Source: Lolium rigidum (taxonomy: Eukaryota; Streptophyta; Magnoliopsida; Poales; Poaceae). From it: a stretch of 64,000 bases of DNA. The stretch covers positions 252,018,124 through 252,082,123 of the forward strand of contig NC_061514.1 in assembly GCF_022539505.1 (NCBI RefSeq). Reading direction: 5' to 3'. Position numbers and translations under genes: made by a program. The notes below the pieces were generated by a model. That model worked only from the letters and a program-made list of their open reading frames with translations, had not been told where the DNA came from and made no database searches. Below are positions 33,920 to 46,234 of the stretch, one piece after another. Position 1 is the first letter of the stretch. The number at the start of each line of letters is the position of its first letter.

Positions 33920-36900
33920 CGTTGCTGTCGCCGGCGAGCAAGGCCGCTCCATCGCCGAAGGCCACCGTTGCCGGAGGAGAAGCTGTTGCTGCACCGCCGA
34001 CGTCTTCCGTCCGCCCGCAACCCTCTCCGAGCCTTCCCCAAGCCACCCCTAGGTGAGCTCTCCGTCCCCGTCTCCGACGTCTGCGTCGCCGTCAACCGCT
34101 GCTGAGGCCATCTCTGTTTCCGCCGCCAGGACCACAGCTCGAAAGAACTTCCTCTTCCGCGTCCAACGCGCCCGACCCCGCCGGAACCTGCGTCCTGAGG
34201 TGAGCACACGAGCTGCCAGAAGAGCCAGGGTTTCCGCCGGTATCATGCGTCGCGTCGAGGAAGAAACCGCCTCGCATGCATGCGGTCGACGCGGGGCCCG
34301 CACGCCAGCGTGGCCCGCCACGTCCCCGCATTTCAAGCGGGATGGCTTCCCGCGCGGCCGCAGCGCTGCTGGGCCAAATCTGGCCGAGCCCAGCAGCCCC
34401 GGCCCGAATTCCTTTCCCCTTTTTCTCTATTTAAACCTGCCAGTAATCTCCTGTCTAGCTTTTATAATGCCAAAAATTCATCGAGTGACCGAATTTGTTG
34501 ATTCAAATTTCTAGATGCTCAGAGATGTTTTCTATACCATTAATAAATGCATGCATGTGCGTTAGTGTTGTGAATATGTTCTATTAAATAAAAACCTAAA
34601 AAGTGTCTGATTGTGTATTTTATTTATTGTGTTAGATTTACAAACCCTTTCGGCATGAGGTTAATTTTTTTTGTGAAGTATATGTAAGTAGCTTTATTTT
34701 GGCACTATCCTAACATGCAGAAGCTTCTTAGATTTTGTTTGGTTAGCAAATTAAAATTGGACCAGAGAGCTCTTCACTGATTTTTAGTTTGGAAACCATA
34801 AATGTTTTTGACACAAAACCAAGTGCTACTGGTAGATATATCTATATGGTAATTTTGTGCCAAAGGAAATATTTTTCAGAGTTGTATTTTAATTCTAATA
34901 ATTTTATTACTGAAACTTTATACCTTTTCAGTATATGATTTTTGTAAAATGACTCACATATCAGAAAAATGCCAAACCAGTGGGGTTATCTCACGTTTGG
35001 TATTAGCTATCCAGGGGTATGATTGGTTCTGGTTGGTGATGCTCTGATACTGGTGAGCCTAGCTATTTGTTTGCTCTGGTTTCTGTCTCATTTAAATTGT
35101 CTAAATTATTTTAAAAAATTATTTGCAAGTGATTCTTGTGCAAGTGTGTTACAAATTTGGTTAGCTTTCAGTAGGTATACTACATGTATTTTTGTGACTC
35201 ACAGAAAGTTTTTTACCATTTAAATGGTTCTTAAGTCATTTCTGGAATTGTAAAAATCATATCTTTTGTTTTAAAAATCATAAATTAGTGAAACCACTTT
35301 CAGTAGCTTGAATTTGTAAACCTTTACATACTGTGATTTTACCAAATTTTTGTGTGCACTATTCTGGAATGGTTTGTTGATTCGGTGTGTGCTTGTTTCT
35401 TTTTATTTTGCGACGCTAGATTCGAACGCCGCCGGAAATAAAGGAGGAGGTGAATTTGGAGGAATTGAGGAAGAAGGCCAGGGACACTTTGCTAATCAAG
35501 GCAAGCCACCTCTTGATGCATACCTTGTCCTAATTATCTTGCTCTTGCATTATTACAAGTTTTATAAATTGCATGGTTTTTATTTTATTTATGTGAGTGG
35601 TTCCGGCACTCGAAGTTTTATTATTCCACCCTTACGGGTGCAGCCCTCGTGATGCCTACTGATCCAACACTTGCTAGAGATATGGTGTTTAACACCTTAT
35701 CATCCTTGTCGCCGCTTTTCAAAGAAAATTCGGACTATAGGTCGGGAGCCCTCTTTAAAAAGGTTTGTGAAATTGTTTTCATGAAAGAAGTGTTTCGAAA
35801 ACCTTGGAATGGGTTAGCCCTGCCCAAGTGTGAGTTTATGAAAAGGAAAAGGTTTTCGGGAAGAAAAGTTGCTGGAGGCAAGTGGAGAAAATTGTTTTCG
35901 AAAAACTTTGGTGAATGAGTACCTAACCGGACCTAGCCAGTACAACCACATTACCCTTACGTGGGACGGGGCGTAGCGTAGTAGTTTGTCTCGCCTTAGT
36001 TTGAATCCTGCAAGTGTAGTGGCAGTCCGACCATGGACGACGGGGTTCTTCCCATGAGAAGTGACGCAACCTATTTGCCTGTTTAGGTACGCGGGGTACA
36101 ACTTATGAGCTCCCATTGAAATATGCCTAAGTGGTTGGATGGCATTCCGGAGGGTCGAGTGTGCTGGGAACCTTGCTACTCCTGGACAGCCCTCGGACTC
36201 TGGTGTTGGGAGGTACAACTCATTCGGCATGTCTTAGGCTAAGGCGAGCAGGCGAAAAACTACGATCGGGTACTTGTCGTGGCATAGGTTGATTATGCAG
36301 GGATGATGCCCACACGATGAGTATTCGGATCTTGTGGGTAAAGTGTACAACCTCTGCGAGTATAAAACTATTCGAATAGCCGTGTCCGCGGTTATGGACA
36401 TGGGAAAGGCTGTTGCTTGGCATTAAAGGAAAGTTTTGTTTTACAAAAGTGTTTTCCAAAAAGATTTTGGAGATGTACCTGGGAGGTACGGAAAAATACC
36501 AGTGGGACTGGTGGAGATGTACCTGGGAGGTACGGTGGAAAGTTGAAAGTGTTTTGGCCACTCCGATGGCCGGAAATGAAAATGGGTTTTCCTCACCTAT
36601 TACTCTTCAAATAAACTTGTTTTCAAAAAGGTTTTCAACAAAGGTATATAGATGTCACATTCTCGAGAGGAACTACCTCTCGCTCCTTGTCGCCCTAGTT
36701 TAGTGCATGTTCCTTGCTACTGCCATATTGCATATCCTTTATTTCTCTCTAAGGTGGTTTGCGAGTACATTCAAACATACTCATTGGCATTGTTGTCCTG
36801 GCTATTTACTTGGCCAGACTTTGAAGAGGATTACTTTGAAGAAGAGGAGTACGACGCCGAAGACGCGAACTAGGACGCTCTCCCAGTCAGCCGCCTGTAG

Positions 36901-37140
36901 GGTAAAGGCCTGACATGGGTTCCACCGCTGTTTGAAGTCAAGTTGTTTCCGCTGCTGTTTGTTGAATTACGTCATTGATGGCCGATGTTGTACTTACTAA
37001 TACTTGTAATTCGGTACGGCAATGGATGTTGTAATCTGGTATCAGTTCGGTTATGTATTCACGATGGAATGATCTTGTGATCGTGAAATTGTATGCATAA
37101 CAGGAGTTTCGGACTGGTAAGTCCGGGGCCCCACAAAGAG

Positions 37141-37493
37141 CAGCATCAACATTGATCAAAACCATTCCAATCGGTGGTGGAACCCAACAAGAAAGTGAAG
37201 AGGGTTCACGGCTGTAACTAGGCTTGGTTCTGAATAAGTGCTCAACAATAATGCCAACATAAGCTTCGATCTTTGCGGCTACGCTTGTGGGAGACACCAT
37301 CTTATGTTCCTCTCTTAGCTTATTACTGGCATCCCAAATGTGCCAACATGTCACCGCCAGGACTGTAGCTTCAAGGTCACCACCTCTATCCAGATAATCA
37401 AAGATCCACATCTTGGGAGAGGCAAAATTCTTACGGTTTAGGTGAATACCATAGAATAACTTCAGACCACACCTCACGTGCAGCAGCTTCCAC
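37141..37493 (-). pseudogene. RNase H-like domain, N-terminal half (LINE 2)
   Basis: The minus strand encodes HLNRKNFASPKMWIFDYLDR, AVTCWHIWDASNKLREE and WVPPPIGMVLINVDAAL, the linker and the first catalytic Asp strand (VDAAL) of a plant LINE-type RNase H. The frame is open until D2 is reached. Its upstream coding sequence shifts frame near 37470 and is cut off by the tandem array at about 37493. Confidence 0.8.
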
Positions 37494-40400
37494 TTAGTTT
37501 CAAAGGCGGCAGGGGATCGAAAAAATGCAAATAGCCAGTAATTACAGTAAAAAATAAATCCAAGAAAGGAAACTTATATTGTTCATAGATGCTGACATGT
37601 GGGACCCATGAGCCAACAACGTCTCAAGGTTTCAAAGGCGCCATGTGATCAAAAGAAAATTGCAAATAGCCAGAAATTATTGGTCAAAATAAATCCAACA
37701 AAGGAAAGGTTTATTGTTTAAAGAGGCTGACATGCGAGACCCATGAGCCAGCAGCGTCCTCGACCTTTTAAAGGTAGAATAAACACATTTATCATTCTGA
37801 GAGGATGACATGCGGGGCCCAAGAGGCAGCAGCATCGTCAACATTTCCAAGGCGGCATGGGATCCAAAAAAAAGGCAAATAGCCAGAAATTAGGGGTCAA
37901 AAATAAATCAAAGAAAGGAAAGGTTTATTGTTCACAGAGGTCGACATGTGGGACCCATGAGCCAGTAGAGTCCTCAACGTTTCAAAGGCGGCATGGGATA
38001 AAAAAAAGGAACTAGCCACAAATTAGGGGTAAAAAATAACTCCAAGAAAGGAAACTTTTTTTGTAAATAGAGGACGACATGCGGGTCACATTTTGCAGCA
38101 GCGATCTCAGCGTTTCAAAGGTGGTACGGGATCGAAAGAAAAAGGCAAGTGACCAAATATCAGGAGCCAAAAATAACTCCAAGAAAAGAAACTTTACTCT
38201 ACATAGAGGATGACATGCGGGTCCCATTTTGCAGCAGCGGTCTCAACGTTTCCAAGGTGGCACGGGATCAAAAGAAAAAGAAGTATCCAGAAATTAGGGG
38301 TAAAAAATAATATATCCAAGAAAGGAAACTTTTATTCTACAAAGAGGATGACTTGCGGGACACACGAGCCAGCAGGTTCCTCAACGTTTCAGAGCAGCAT
38401 GAGATCGAAAGAAAAAAGGCAAGTGACTAAATATCAGGTGCCAAAATAATCCAAACAAACTTTTATTGTACATTGAGGATGACATGTGGGTCCCATTTTG
38501 CTGCAGCGGTGTCAACGTTTCAAAGTTGACATGAGATCGAAAGAAAAAGGCAAGTGACAAATATCAGGAGCCAAAAATAATCCACGAAAAGAAACTTTTA
38601 TTGTACATAGAAGATGACATGTGGGTCCCATTTTGCAATAGCGGTCTCATAGTTTCCAAGGCGGTACAGGACCAAAAGAAAAAGGAAGTAGCCAGAAATC
38701 AGGGGGTCAAAAAATCCAAGAAAAGAAAGATTTCAATTAGGCTGCATCTGGACATCTGGGCCTTCGAACTATCTTGCTAGAAGCCTTTTGACTCGTACAA
38801 TTTCAGCCCACTCCAAAACAGGAAAGTCCTATGCTTGGCAAAAAAAAGGAGATTCAACATATAAACAAAGATTCAACAAAAAACAAGGAAAGTCCTATGC
38901 TTGGCAAAAACAAAAAACAAGGAGATTCAACAAAAAACAAAGATTTAATTTATCCCTTTGAAATAGATCAGAGCTAAATACACTATTTATTGTCTGCAAA
39001 ATAATCAAGATATCACATGTTTCTTGTACGGGGAGGCTGACATCGGGGACCCATGAGCCAGCATCGTCATCAACGTTTTAAAGGCGGCAGGGGATCGAAA
39101 GAAAAAATAAACCAAAAATGAGTTGGTAAAAAATCCAAGAAAATAAACATTTATCGTTCTAAGAGGATGACTTGCGGGACCCTTGGGGCAGCAGCATCCT
39201 CAACGTTTCCAAGGCGGCACGGGATAAAAAAAAGGTGAAATAGCCAGAAATTAGGGGTCAAAATAACCTCCAAGAAAGGAAAGGTTTATTGTTCATATAG
39301 GCTGACATGTGGGACCCATGAGCCAGCAGGTTCCTCAGCGTTTCAAAGGTGGCATGAGATCGAAAGAAAAAGGCAAGTGACCAAATATCAGGACCCGAAA
39401 TAATCCAAGAAAGGAAACTTTTATTATACATAGATGATGACATGCGGGACCCATTTTGCAGCAGCAGTCTCAACATTTCCAAGGCGGCATGGGATCAAAA
39501 GAAAAAGGAAGTAGCCAGAAATCAGGGGGTCAAAAAAATCCAAGAAAAGAAAGATTTCAATTGGGCTGCATCTGGCCATCTGGGCCTTCGAACTATTGTG
39601 CTGGCGCCTTTTGACTTGTACAATTTCAGCCCACTCCAAAACATGAAAGTCCTTTTTTCGATATAAAACATGAAACTCCAATGTTTCGCAAAAACAAAAA
39701 ACAAGGAGATTCAACATATAATTGTTTATGTAGAAATGAAGATTTAATTTATCCGTTTGCAAGCTCAGAGCGAAATACACTGTTTATTGTTTGCAAAATA
39801 ATCAACATATCACATGTTTCTTGTACGGGGAGGCTGACATCGGGGACCCATGAGCCAACAGCGTCGTCAAAGTTTTAAAGGCGGCAGGAGATAGAAAGAA
39901 AAAATAAGCCAAAAATCAGTTGGTAAAAAATCCAAGAAAATAAACATTCATCGTTCTGGGAGGATGACATGCGGGACCCATGGGGCAACATCATCCTCAA
40001 CGTTTCCAAGGCGGCATAGGATTAAAAAAAGGCAAAATAGCCAGAAATTGGAGGTCAAAATAACTCCAAGAAAGGAAAGGTTTATTGTTCGTAGAGGCTC
40101 ACATGTGGGACCCATGAGCAAGCAGAATCCTCAACGTTTCGAAGGTGGCAGGGGATCAAAAGAAAAAAGGAAGTATCCAGAAATTAGGGGTAAAATAACT
40201 CCAAGAAAGGAAACTTTTATTGTTCGTACAGGATGACATGCGGGACCCATGTGCCAGCAGCTTAATCAACGTTTGAAAGGCGGCATGAGATCGAAAGAAA
40301 AATGCAAGTGACAAAATATTAGGAGCCAAAGATAATCCAAGAAAAGAAACTTTAGTGAACATAGAGGATGACATGTGGGACCGACCTGCCAGTTGCGTCG

Positions 40401-42985
40401 TCATCGTTTCAAAGAGGGCATGGGATCAAAAGAAAAAGGCAAATAGCCAGAAATTAGGGGTAAAAAATAAATCCAACAAAGGAAACTATTATTGTTCATA
40501 GAGGATGACATGCGGGACCCATGAGCCAGCAGCTTCCTCAGCGTTTCTAAGTCGGCATGAGATCGAAAGAAAAAGGCAAGTGACCAAATATCAGGAGCCA
40601 AAAATAATCCAAGAAAAGAAACTTTATTGTACATAGAGGATGACATGCGGGTCCTATTTTGCAGCAGCGGTCTCAACGTTTCCAAGGCGGCACAGGACAA
40701 AAGAAAAATGAAGTAGCCAGAAATCAGGGGGTGAAAAAAATCGAAGAAAAGAAAGATTTCAATTGGGCTGCATCTGGACATCTGGGCCCTCGAACTATCC
40801 TGCTAGGCCTTTTGACTCGTACAATTTCCGCCCACTCCAAAACAGGAAAGTTCGGATTTTTCTAAAAAAACAGGAAAGTCCTATGCTTCGCAAAAACAAA
40901 AAACAAGGAGATTCAACATATAAGTTTATTTATGAAAAATATAGATTTAATTAATCCGTTTGCAATAGCTCAGAGTGAAGTACACTATTTATTGTCTGCA
41001 AAATAATTAATATATCACATGTTTCTTGTACGGGGAGGCTGACATCGGGGACCCGTGAGAAAGTAGCGTCCTCAACGTTTTAAAGGCGGCAGGAGCTCGA
41101 AAGAAAAAATAAGCCAAAAATCATTTGGTAAACAAAATCCAAGAAAAGAAACATTTACCATTATGAGAGGATGACATGCGGGACCCATGAGGCAGCAGCA
41201 TCCTCAGCGTTTATTGTTCATAGAGGCTGACATGTGGGACCCGTGAGCCAGCAGCGTCCTCAACGTTTTAAAGGCGGCAGGAGATCGAAAGAAAAATAAG
41301 CCAAAAATCATTTGGTAAACAAAATCCAAGAAAAGAAACATTTACCGTTCTGAGAGGATGACATGCGGGACCCATGAGGCAGCAGAGTCCTCAACGATTC
41401 CAAGGCGGCAGGGGATCAAAAGAAAAAAAAGGAAATATCCAGAAATTAATTAGGGGTTTAAAATAAATCCATCAAAGGAAACTTTTATTGTTCATAGAGG
41501 ATGACATGTGGGACCGAGCTGCCAACAGCGTCCTCATCGTTTCAAAGGGGGCATGAGATCAAAATAAAAAAGGCAAATAGCCAGAAATTAGGGGTCAAAA
41601 ATAACTCCAAGAAAGGAAACTTTTATTGTTCGTAGAGGATGACATGCGGGACCCATGAGCCAGCAGCTTACTCAACGTTTCAAAGGCGGCATGAGATCGA
41701 AAGAAAAAGGCAAGTGACAAAATATCATGAGCCAAAGATAATCCAAGAAAAGAAACTTTATTGTACATAGAGGATGACATGCCGGTCCCATTTAGCAAAG
41801 ACGGTCTCAACGTTTCAAATGCGGCTTGAGATCAAAAGAAAAAGAAAGTTGATTGTACATAGAGGATGACATGCGGGTCCCATGAGTTAGCAGCTTACTC
41901 AACGTTTCCAAGGTGGCAGGGGATGAAAAGAAAAAGGAAATAGCCAAAAAATCAGAGGGTGAAAAAAAATCCAAGAAAAAAAAGTTTTATAGCACATAGA
42001 GGATGACATGCGGGTCCCATGAGCCAGCAGGTTCATCAACGTTTCAAACGTGGCATGAGATCGAAAGAAAAAGGCAAGTGACCAAATATCAGGAGCCAAA
42101 AATAATTCAAGAAAAGAAACTTGATTATACATAGAGGATGACATGCGGGTTCATGAGTTAGCAGCTTACTCAATGATTCCAAGGCGGCAGGGGATCAAAA
42201 GAAAAAGGAAATAGCCAAAAATCAGAGGGTGAAAAAAATCCAAGAAAAGAAACTTGTATTGTACATAGAGGATGACATGCGGGTCCCATTTGCAGCAGCG
42301 GTCCCAACGTTTCAAATGCGGCTTGAGATCAAAAGAAAAAGAAAGTAGCCAGAAATTAGGGGGTCAAAAAAACTCCAAGAAAGGAAAGCTTTATCGTTCA
42401 TACAAGCTGACATGTGGGACCTATGAGCCAACAGCTTACTCAACGTTTCAAAGGCGGCAGGGGATCAAAAGAAAAAGGAAATAGCCAAAAACCAGAGGGT
42501 GAAAAAAAAATCTAAGAAAAGAAACTTTTATTGTACATAGAGGATGACATGCGGGTCCCATTTAGCAGCAGCGGTATCACCATTTGAGAGGCGGCACGGG
42601 ATCGAAACAAAAAGGCAAGTGACCAAATATGAGGTGCCAAAAAAAATCAAAGAAAAGAAAGTTTTATAGTACATAGAGCATGACATGCGGGTCCCATTTA
42701 GCAGCAGCGGTCTCACCGTTTGAGAGGCGGCACAGGATCGAAAGAAAAAGGAAAGTGACCAAATATGAGGTGCCAAATATAACTCCAAGAAAAGAAAGTT
42801 GATTGCACATAGAGGATGACATGCGGGTCCCATTTAGCAGCAGCGGTCTCAACGTTTCCAAGGCGGCACGAGATAAAAAGATAAAGGAAGTAGCCAGAAA
42901 TCAGGGGGTCAAAAAAATCCAACAATAGAAAGGATTTTGGTTCATAGAGGATGACATGCGGGACCCATGATCCTGCATCGTAAAC
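37494..42985. repeat. Tandem array, unit about 131-138 bp, roughly 35-40 units
   Basis: A core reading GAGGATGACATGCGGGACCCATGAGCCAGCAG, then CAACGTTTC, AAGGCGGCA, GATCGAAAGAAAAAG, TAGCCAGAAAT and AAGAAAAGAAAC, recurs head to tail; starts at 37801, 37937, 38070, 38206, 38344, 38475 and 38610 give 131-138 bp spacing. Units are diverged from one another. Three insertions of about 290 bp beginning TTTCAATT (38731, 39554, 40757) interrupt the array. ORFs here are all by-products of the repeat. The array runs into the CACTA terminus on the right, so it may be the internal array of that element. Confidence 0.9.
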
Positions 42986-43306
42986 GGCTCGATCGGAGAG
43001 CGTTGAACGAGATGGCGCGATCGAGAAAAAAAACAATGCTAGAGAGGCTGCCATCTGGGCCCTACATCCCTGGGCGGTGCGGATTTGCTTTGACTCGACT
43101 GGCGAACCCGGGAATTCGCGATGCACCACGTCCCGGGCCACCATAGGAGACGTTTTGGCCGCTTTCGTCGGGCTAGGTGCCCTCAAAAACGAGAAAAAAA
43201 AAGTTTTGACATGCACCACGGAGAGACCCAAAATCGTCGGCCATGGTGCACCAGCAACCACGGCGTGACTTCAACTTCGTCGGCCATGGCAACTTTTCTT
43301 GTAGTG
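42986..43306 (-). mobile_element. CACTA transposon terminus
   Basis: The minus strand starts CACTACAAGAAAAGTTGCC at 43306, the standard terminal inverted repeat of grass CACTA elements. Sub-terminal motifs are repeated inside: CGTCGGCCATGG twice (near 43230 and 43278) and ATGCACCACG twice. The 3 bases outside are TAA. No matching opposite terminus was found in the window and no transposase, so the element is a truncated or non-autonomous copy, possibly with the tandem array as its body. Confidence 0.85.
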
Positions 43307-45261
43307 TAAATACGGAGGAACTTACTAAGCAAGTTCGTGATAGACTTGTGGAGGGCACCTTCCTTTTTATCGGCAGCGACAGCAGCCTCGCGTCTGGCAT
43401 CATGCTCATCCTTCATCTTCTGCTTCAGCTTCTTCAGTTCATCTTTCAGCAAGATGTTTTCATTTTGGGCTTCGGCTGTGAGCTTGTTAGCCTCCATCAC
43501 TTGGTCAGCCGAAATTCTGATGGTCTTCCGAAGCTGAACATTCTCAGATTCCAGGCGAGTAAATTGATCAGCAAAATCTGCCACAGCGTCAACTGTGGCA
43601 TAGATTGGCTGCAAGAAAAAGGTCAAGGAATTTCAGCCAAGTATGGAAATTCGCCGCAAAAGAAGAAAGTCAAGTTAAATGGTTCATTTACATGATCACG
43701 AGCAGCCGAAGGAACGGGGGTGCTGCCAGGAGGAATAACCTTCGACACCGGAACCTTCCCTACGGTCGTCCTTGAGGGCGGCGTCGGGTCGACGGGTGAA
43801 GGGTTCGATTCCTTGGCTGACTCGGCCTTCCCGGAGAGCAACTTAGCCCTCTTTGCGAGAGGGAGTTCATCATCCTCGTCAGAGCTGCTTGAAAAGCAAG
43901 GACATTCATCATGCGAAACAAAGAAGGTTAGTTGCAAAGAGAAAAATAGGCACTCACAGGTCCAAGTCATCTTCGGTAGCAAAAAAGCTTGTCGCAGTAG
44001 GGGGAGGTGATGCAGTTTCATCGGCATCATCATCTTTTCCGCTAGGACTCGATTCAGCCATTGTGATCAAGTCTTCATTTATCCTCCTGCACCGCCTACT
44101 CTTGGTGAAAACCTCGTCTTCAGGGGCTTCATCCCCTTGGACGTCACTATCCACAAGGGCGTGCTGGGCGTCCTCAGTCTCTTCGGAGTCATCATCGTCG
44201 TCCTCTAGTTCTACACCACTTTCGGGTGTAGGAGGATAACATTGAGCTACGGTGGAGGCCTGTTGACAGATGAAAAATTAGTAGAAGATCAGAAAGCAGA
44301 ATGACAATAGTAATTAAAGCAAAGTGCAGTAAAGATTACCTCGGCTAGAAGGTGCTTGAAATCATATGGAGGGCGAGCCGAAGTAAGGACAATGTTGTCC
44401 TTCATGCTGAAGCAAGTGAGACGACGCACCTCGTCGCGAAGTTCGTCATCCGACAGGTCGGTTGAGCTGACTCTGGACTTGCCGTCCTTAGCAACATACA
44501 TCCACAGCTGGTGAGGCCGGGACAACAGCGGATGCACCCGACGTTTTAGGAACACCGAGACTACCTCAGTGTCGCACATCGTTAAGCCTCCTGTGTTCTT
44601 TAGGTCTACGACCTATTCGAACAACTTATCGGCTATAGCGCTTTCTTCAGGAGACAGGATGTTTTGCCAGGACTTCTTCGGCTGAGCCACCAGAACTCTT
44701 CGAACGGAGGAAGGTTGGAGCGCCGCCCAGATGCTGGAATATCTCGCAGGTAGAACCATTTGTGGCACCAGCCCTGGACAGATTCTTTCATCAGGAAGTT
44801 GAAGTAATCAACCTCCTTTCTGACAACAAAGCAAACGCCACCAATGACGGGAGGGCCATTGTTGTCGTTATGACGCTTTACATAGAAGATTTTCCTCCAT
44901 AAACCCCAGTGGGGATCGATGGCGAGGAAAGCCTCGCATATAGTGATGAAAATGGAGAGATGGAGAATGGAATTTGGGGTTAGCTGCCAGAGCTGGATCC
45001 CATAGAAAAAGAGAAGGGAACGAAGAAATTCGTGGGCAGGAAGAGAAAGCCCACGAAACAGGAAGGCGACGAACATAACAGTAAAGCCCTTAGGGGGCTT
45101 TGGGTGAGAAGATGGACCTGCGAGATGAATGTCGTTGTCGGATGAAGAGATGAGGCCGAGGGTGCGCAGCTTGTTCACCTCACGATTGGAAATGGTGGAG
45201 GTGCTCCAATCGCGGCTGACCTTGATCGTGATGATGCGCTGGAGCTCTTCTTCTTGCCCAT
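43307..45261 (-). pseudogene. Multi-exon antisense gene of a Gypsy element (PF04195-like, coiled coil), degraded
   Basis: ATG at 45261 (MGKKKSSS). Exon 1 (to 44340) encodes KPPKGFTVMFVAFLFRG and GLWRKIFYVKRHNDN, the 'putative gypsy type transposon' domain, and then SRPHQLWMYV to LLAE. Exon 2 (44259-43958) is acidic, exon 3 (about 43892-43693) Pro/Ser-rich, and exon 4 (about 43613-43307) a coiled coil (LESENVQLRK, LLKDELKKLK). All borders are GT-AG. It is cut at 43306 by the CACTA end. Breaks: a frameshift just after the start, another near 44640, and an in-frame stop about 20 codons after it. It runs opposite to the Gypsy LTR at 46235. Cellular role unknown. Confidence 0.75.
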
Positions 45262-45364
45262 GGCGTCCAGAGATCTTGAGAGAAGGAACAAAGGTGAGAG
45301 GAAAAGCTGAGGAAGAAGATGAGAAGTGTGGAAGCGTGAAAAGTAAAAAACGATGGGAAACCCC

Positions 45365-45374
45365 TTATTTATAG
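45365..45374 (-). promoter_or_regulatory. TATA box of the antisense gene
   Basis: The minus strand reads CTATAAATAA about 105 bases before the ATG at 45261, with a pyrimidine-rich leader between them. This is a textbook Pol II core promoter arrangement. Confidence 0.65.
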
Positions 45375-45741
45375 CATGAGCTGATGGGAAATCGTGGCCA
45401 TAACTCCACGCACATCGTTGGAGGTGGACAGAGATCCAGTCGTACACGTGTTGCCTTAGAGAAAACGGAACCGGCGGCCCATTATTTCCATGATGTGCGG
45501 AAATCGAGGAGGCGCCTCGGTCAATGCGCAAGCACTGGTCATTTCCTAAAACTGCCCGCGTAGAAGTAGGGTGGGCCTGTCAGGTCACGTCTTGTCAGTC
45601 AAACCACAGCAGTGGTGACATCATCAGTGATGTCATGAAAGGCGTCGACTCTGATTGAAGCATCCGAGGAAAAATTAAATCATTGAGTGGATCAACTTGA
45701 GTCTATGCGCGGTTGCAAACATCCGCACCTAGACTCGGAGG

Positions 45742-46120
45742 CTACTCCCATCGGGAGCGCTGGACGAGGAAGAAAGATTGAATACCAGGAGATCAAGTCC
45801 TACTCCCATCGGGAGCGCCGATTATGCACCCGGCAAACATTTTTGCACTCCAGGATCATGCCCGGGGACTTGATTCTGGGCAGCGTTGTTTTACCTTCGG
45901 CAGTTAACCAGCAAAGCTGGGCACGTAATTCGATATCCTTTACGCATTAAACCCTTACTTGAAGAATTGAAGCCCCGATGCAAATGTATCGGATGACCTA
46001 TGAAGACCTGCAGAAAGCTTCGGCAGAAGAAGATATTCGAGTAGCACAACTTGAGTCTACACACGGATTGAAAGCATCCGTACCTAGACTCGGGGGCTAC
46101 TCCCATCGGGAGCGCTGGAC
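45742..46120 (+). repeat. Three copies of a short repeat containing a CTCCCATCGGGAG palindrome
   Basis: CTACTCCCATCGGGAGCGC occurs at 45742, 45800 and 46098; the first and last copies are preceded by related CACCTAGACTCGG sequence. The motif can form a small hairpin. It lies between the antisense gene and the polypurine tract of the Gypsy element. Confidence 0.8.
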
Positions 46121-46222
46121 GTGCACCCGATAGAAGGAGATGATGCTATTACAAGAAGGACAAGATTTATCAAGAGAGAAGAACATGCTTTAGTCTCTAC
46201 CCGAAATATCTTCGGCTAGACA

Positions 46223-46234
46223 CTCGGGGGCTAC
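46223..46234 (+). other. Polypurine tract of a plus-strand Gypsy element
   Basis: CTCGGGGGCTAC directly precedes the LTR start TGACGTGGGC. It fixes the orientation of the element as plus. Confidence 0.65.

Larger units (their letters stand above)
32228..37135 (+). mobile_element. Giant solo LTR D2 (4908 bp, TSD AAGAG)
   Basis: Starts TGTAACAACCC and ends GGGGCCCCACA, flanked by AAGAG at 32223-32227 and 37136-37140. It shares end sequences with D1 (for example ATCAGTTCGGTTATGT and the final CCCCACA) but is clearly a different, diverged subfamily. No polyprotein is present. GC-rich ORFs at 32680-34514 overlap on both strands without conserved motifs and I treat them as composition effects. A 44-bp two-copy repeat lies at 36468-36537. 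Confidence 0.85.
25247..37493 (-). mobile_element. LINE 2: RNase H tail remnant, split by two giant solo LTRs
   Basis: Minus-strand coding similarity runs from about 37493 to 37141, resumes at 32222-31866 and leads into 25325-25247, where the plus strand shows GATTTTTCG, a likely residual A tail. The pieces become contiguous when the two solo LTRs are removed. The remaining sequence is about 0.8 kb: the C-terminal RNase H region of a LINE-like ORF2. It is bounded on the right by the tandem array and has no RT domain. The 177 bases left of it (25070-25246) hold nothing recognisable. Confidence 0.7.

Noticed and set aside
32682..34514. Overlapping ORFs on both strands in the GC-rich part of D2
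   Set aside because: No conserved domain, low-complexity Pro/Ser/Arg composition, and mirrored ORFs on both strands indicate composition effects within an LTR.
37494..42985. CRISPR-like array or centromeric satellite
   Set aside because: Units are contiguous without unique spacers and the genome is a plant; the array abuts a CACTA end and units are strongly diverged, unlike homogeneous centromere satellites.
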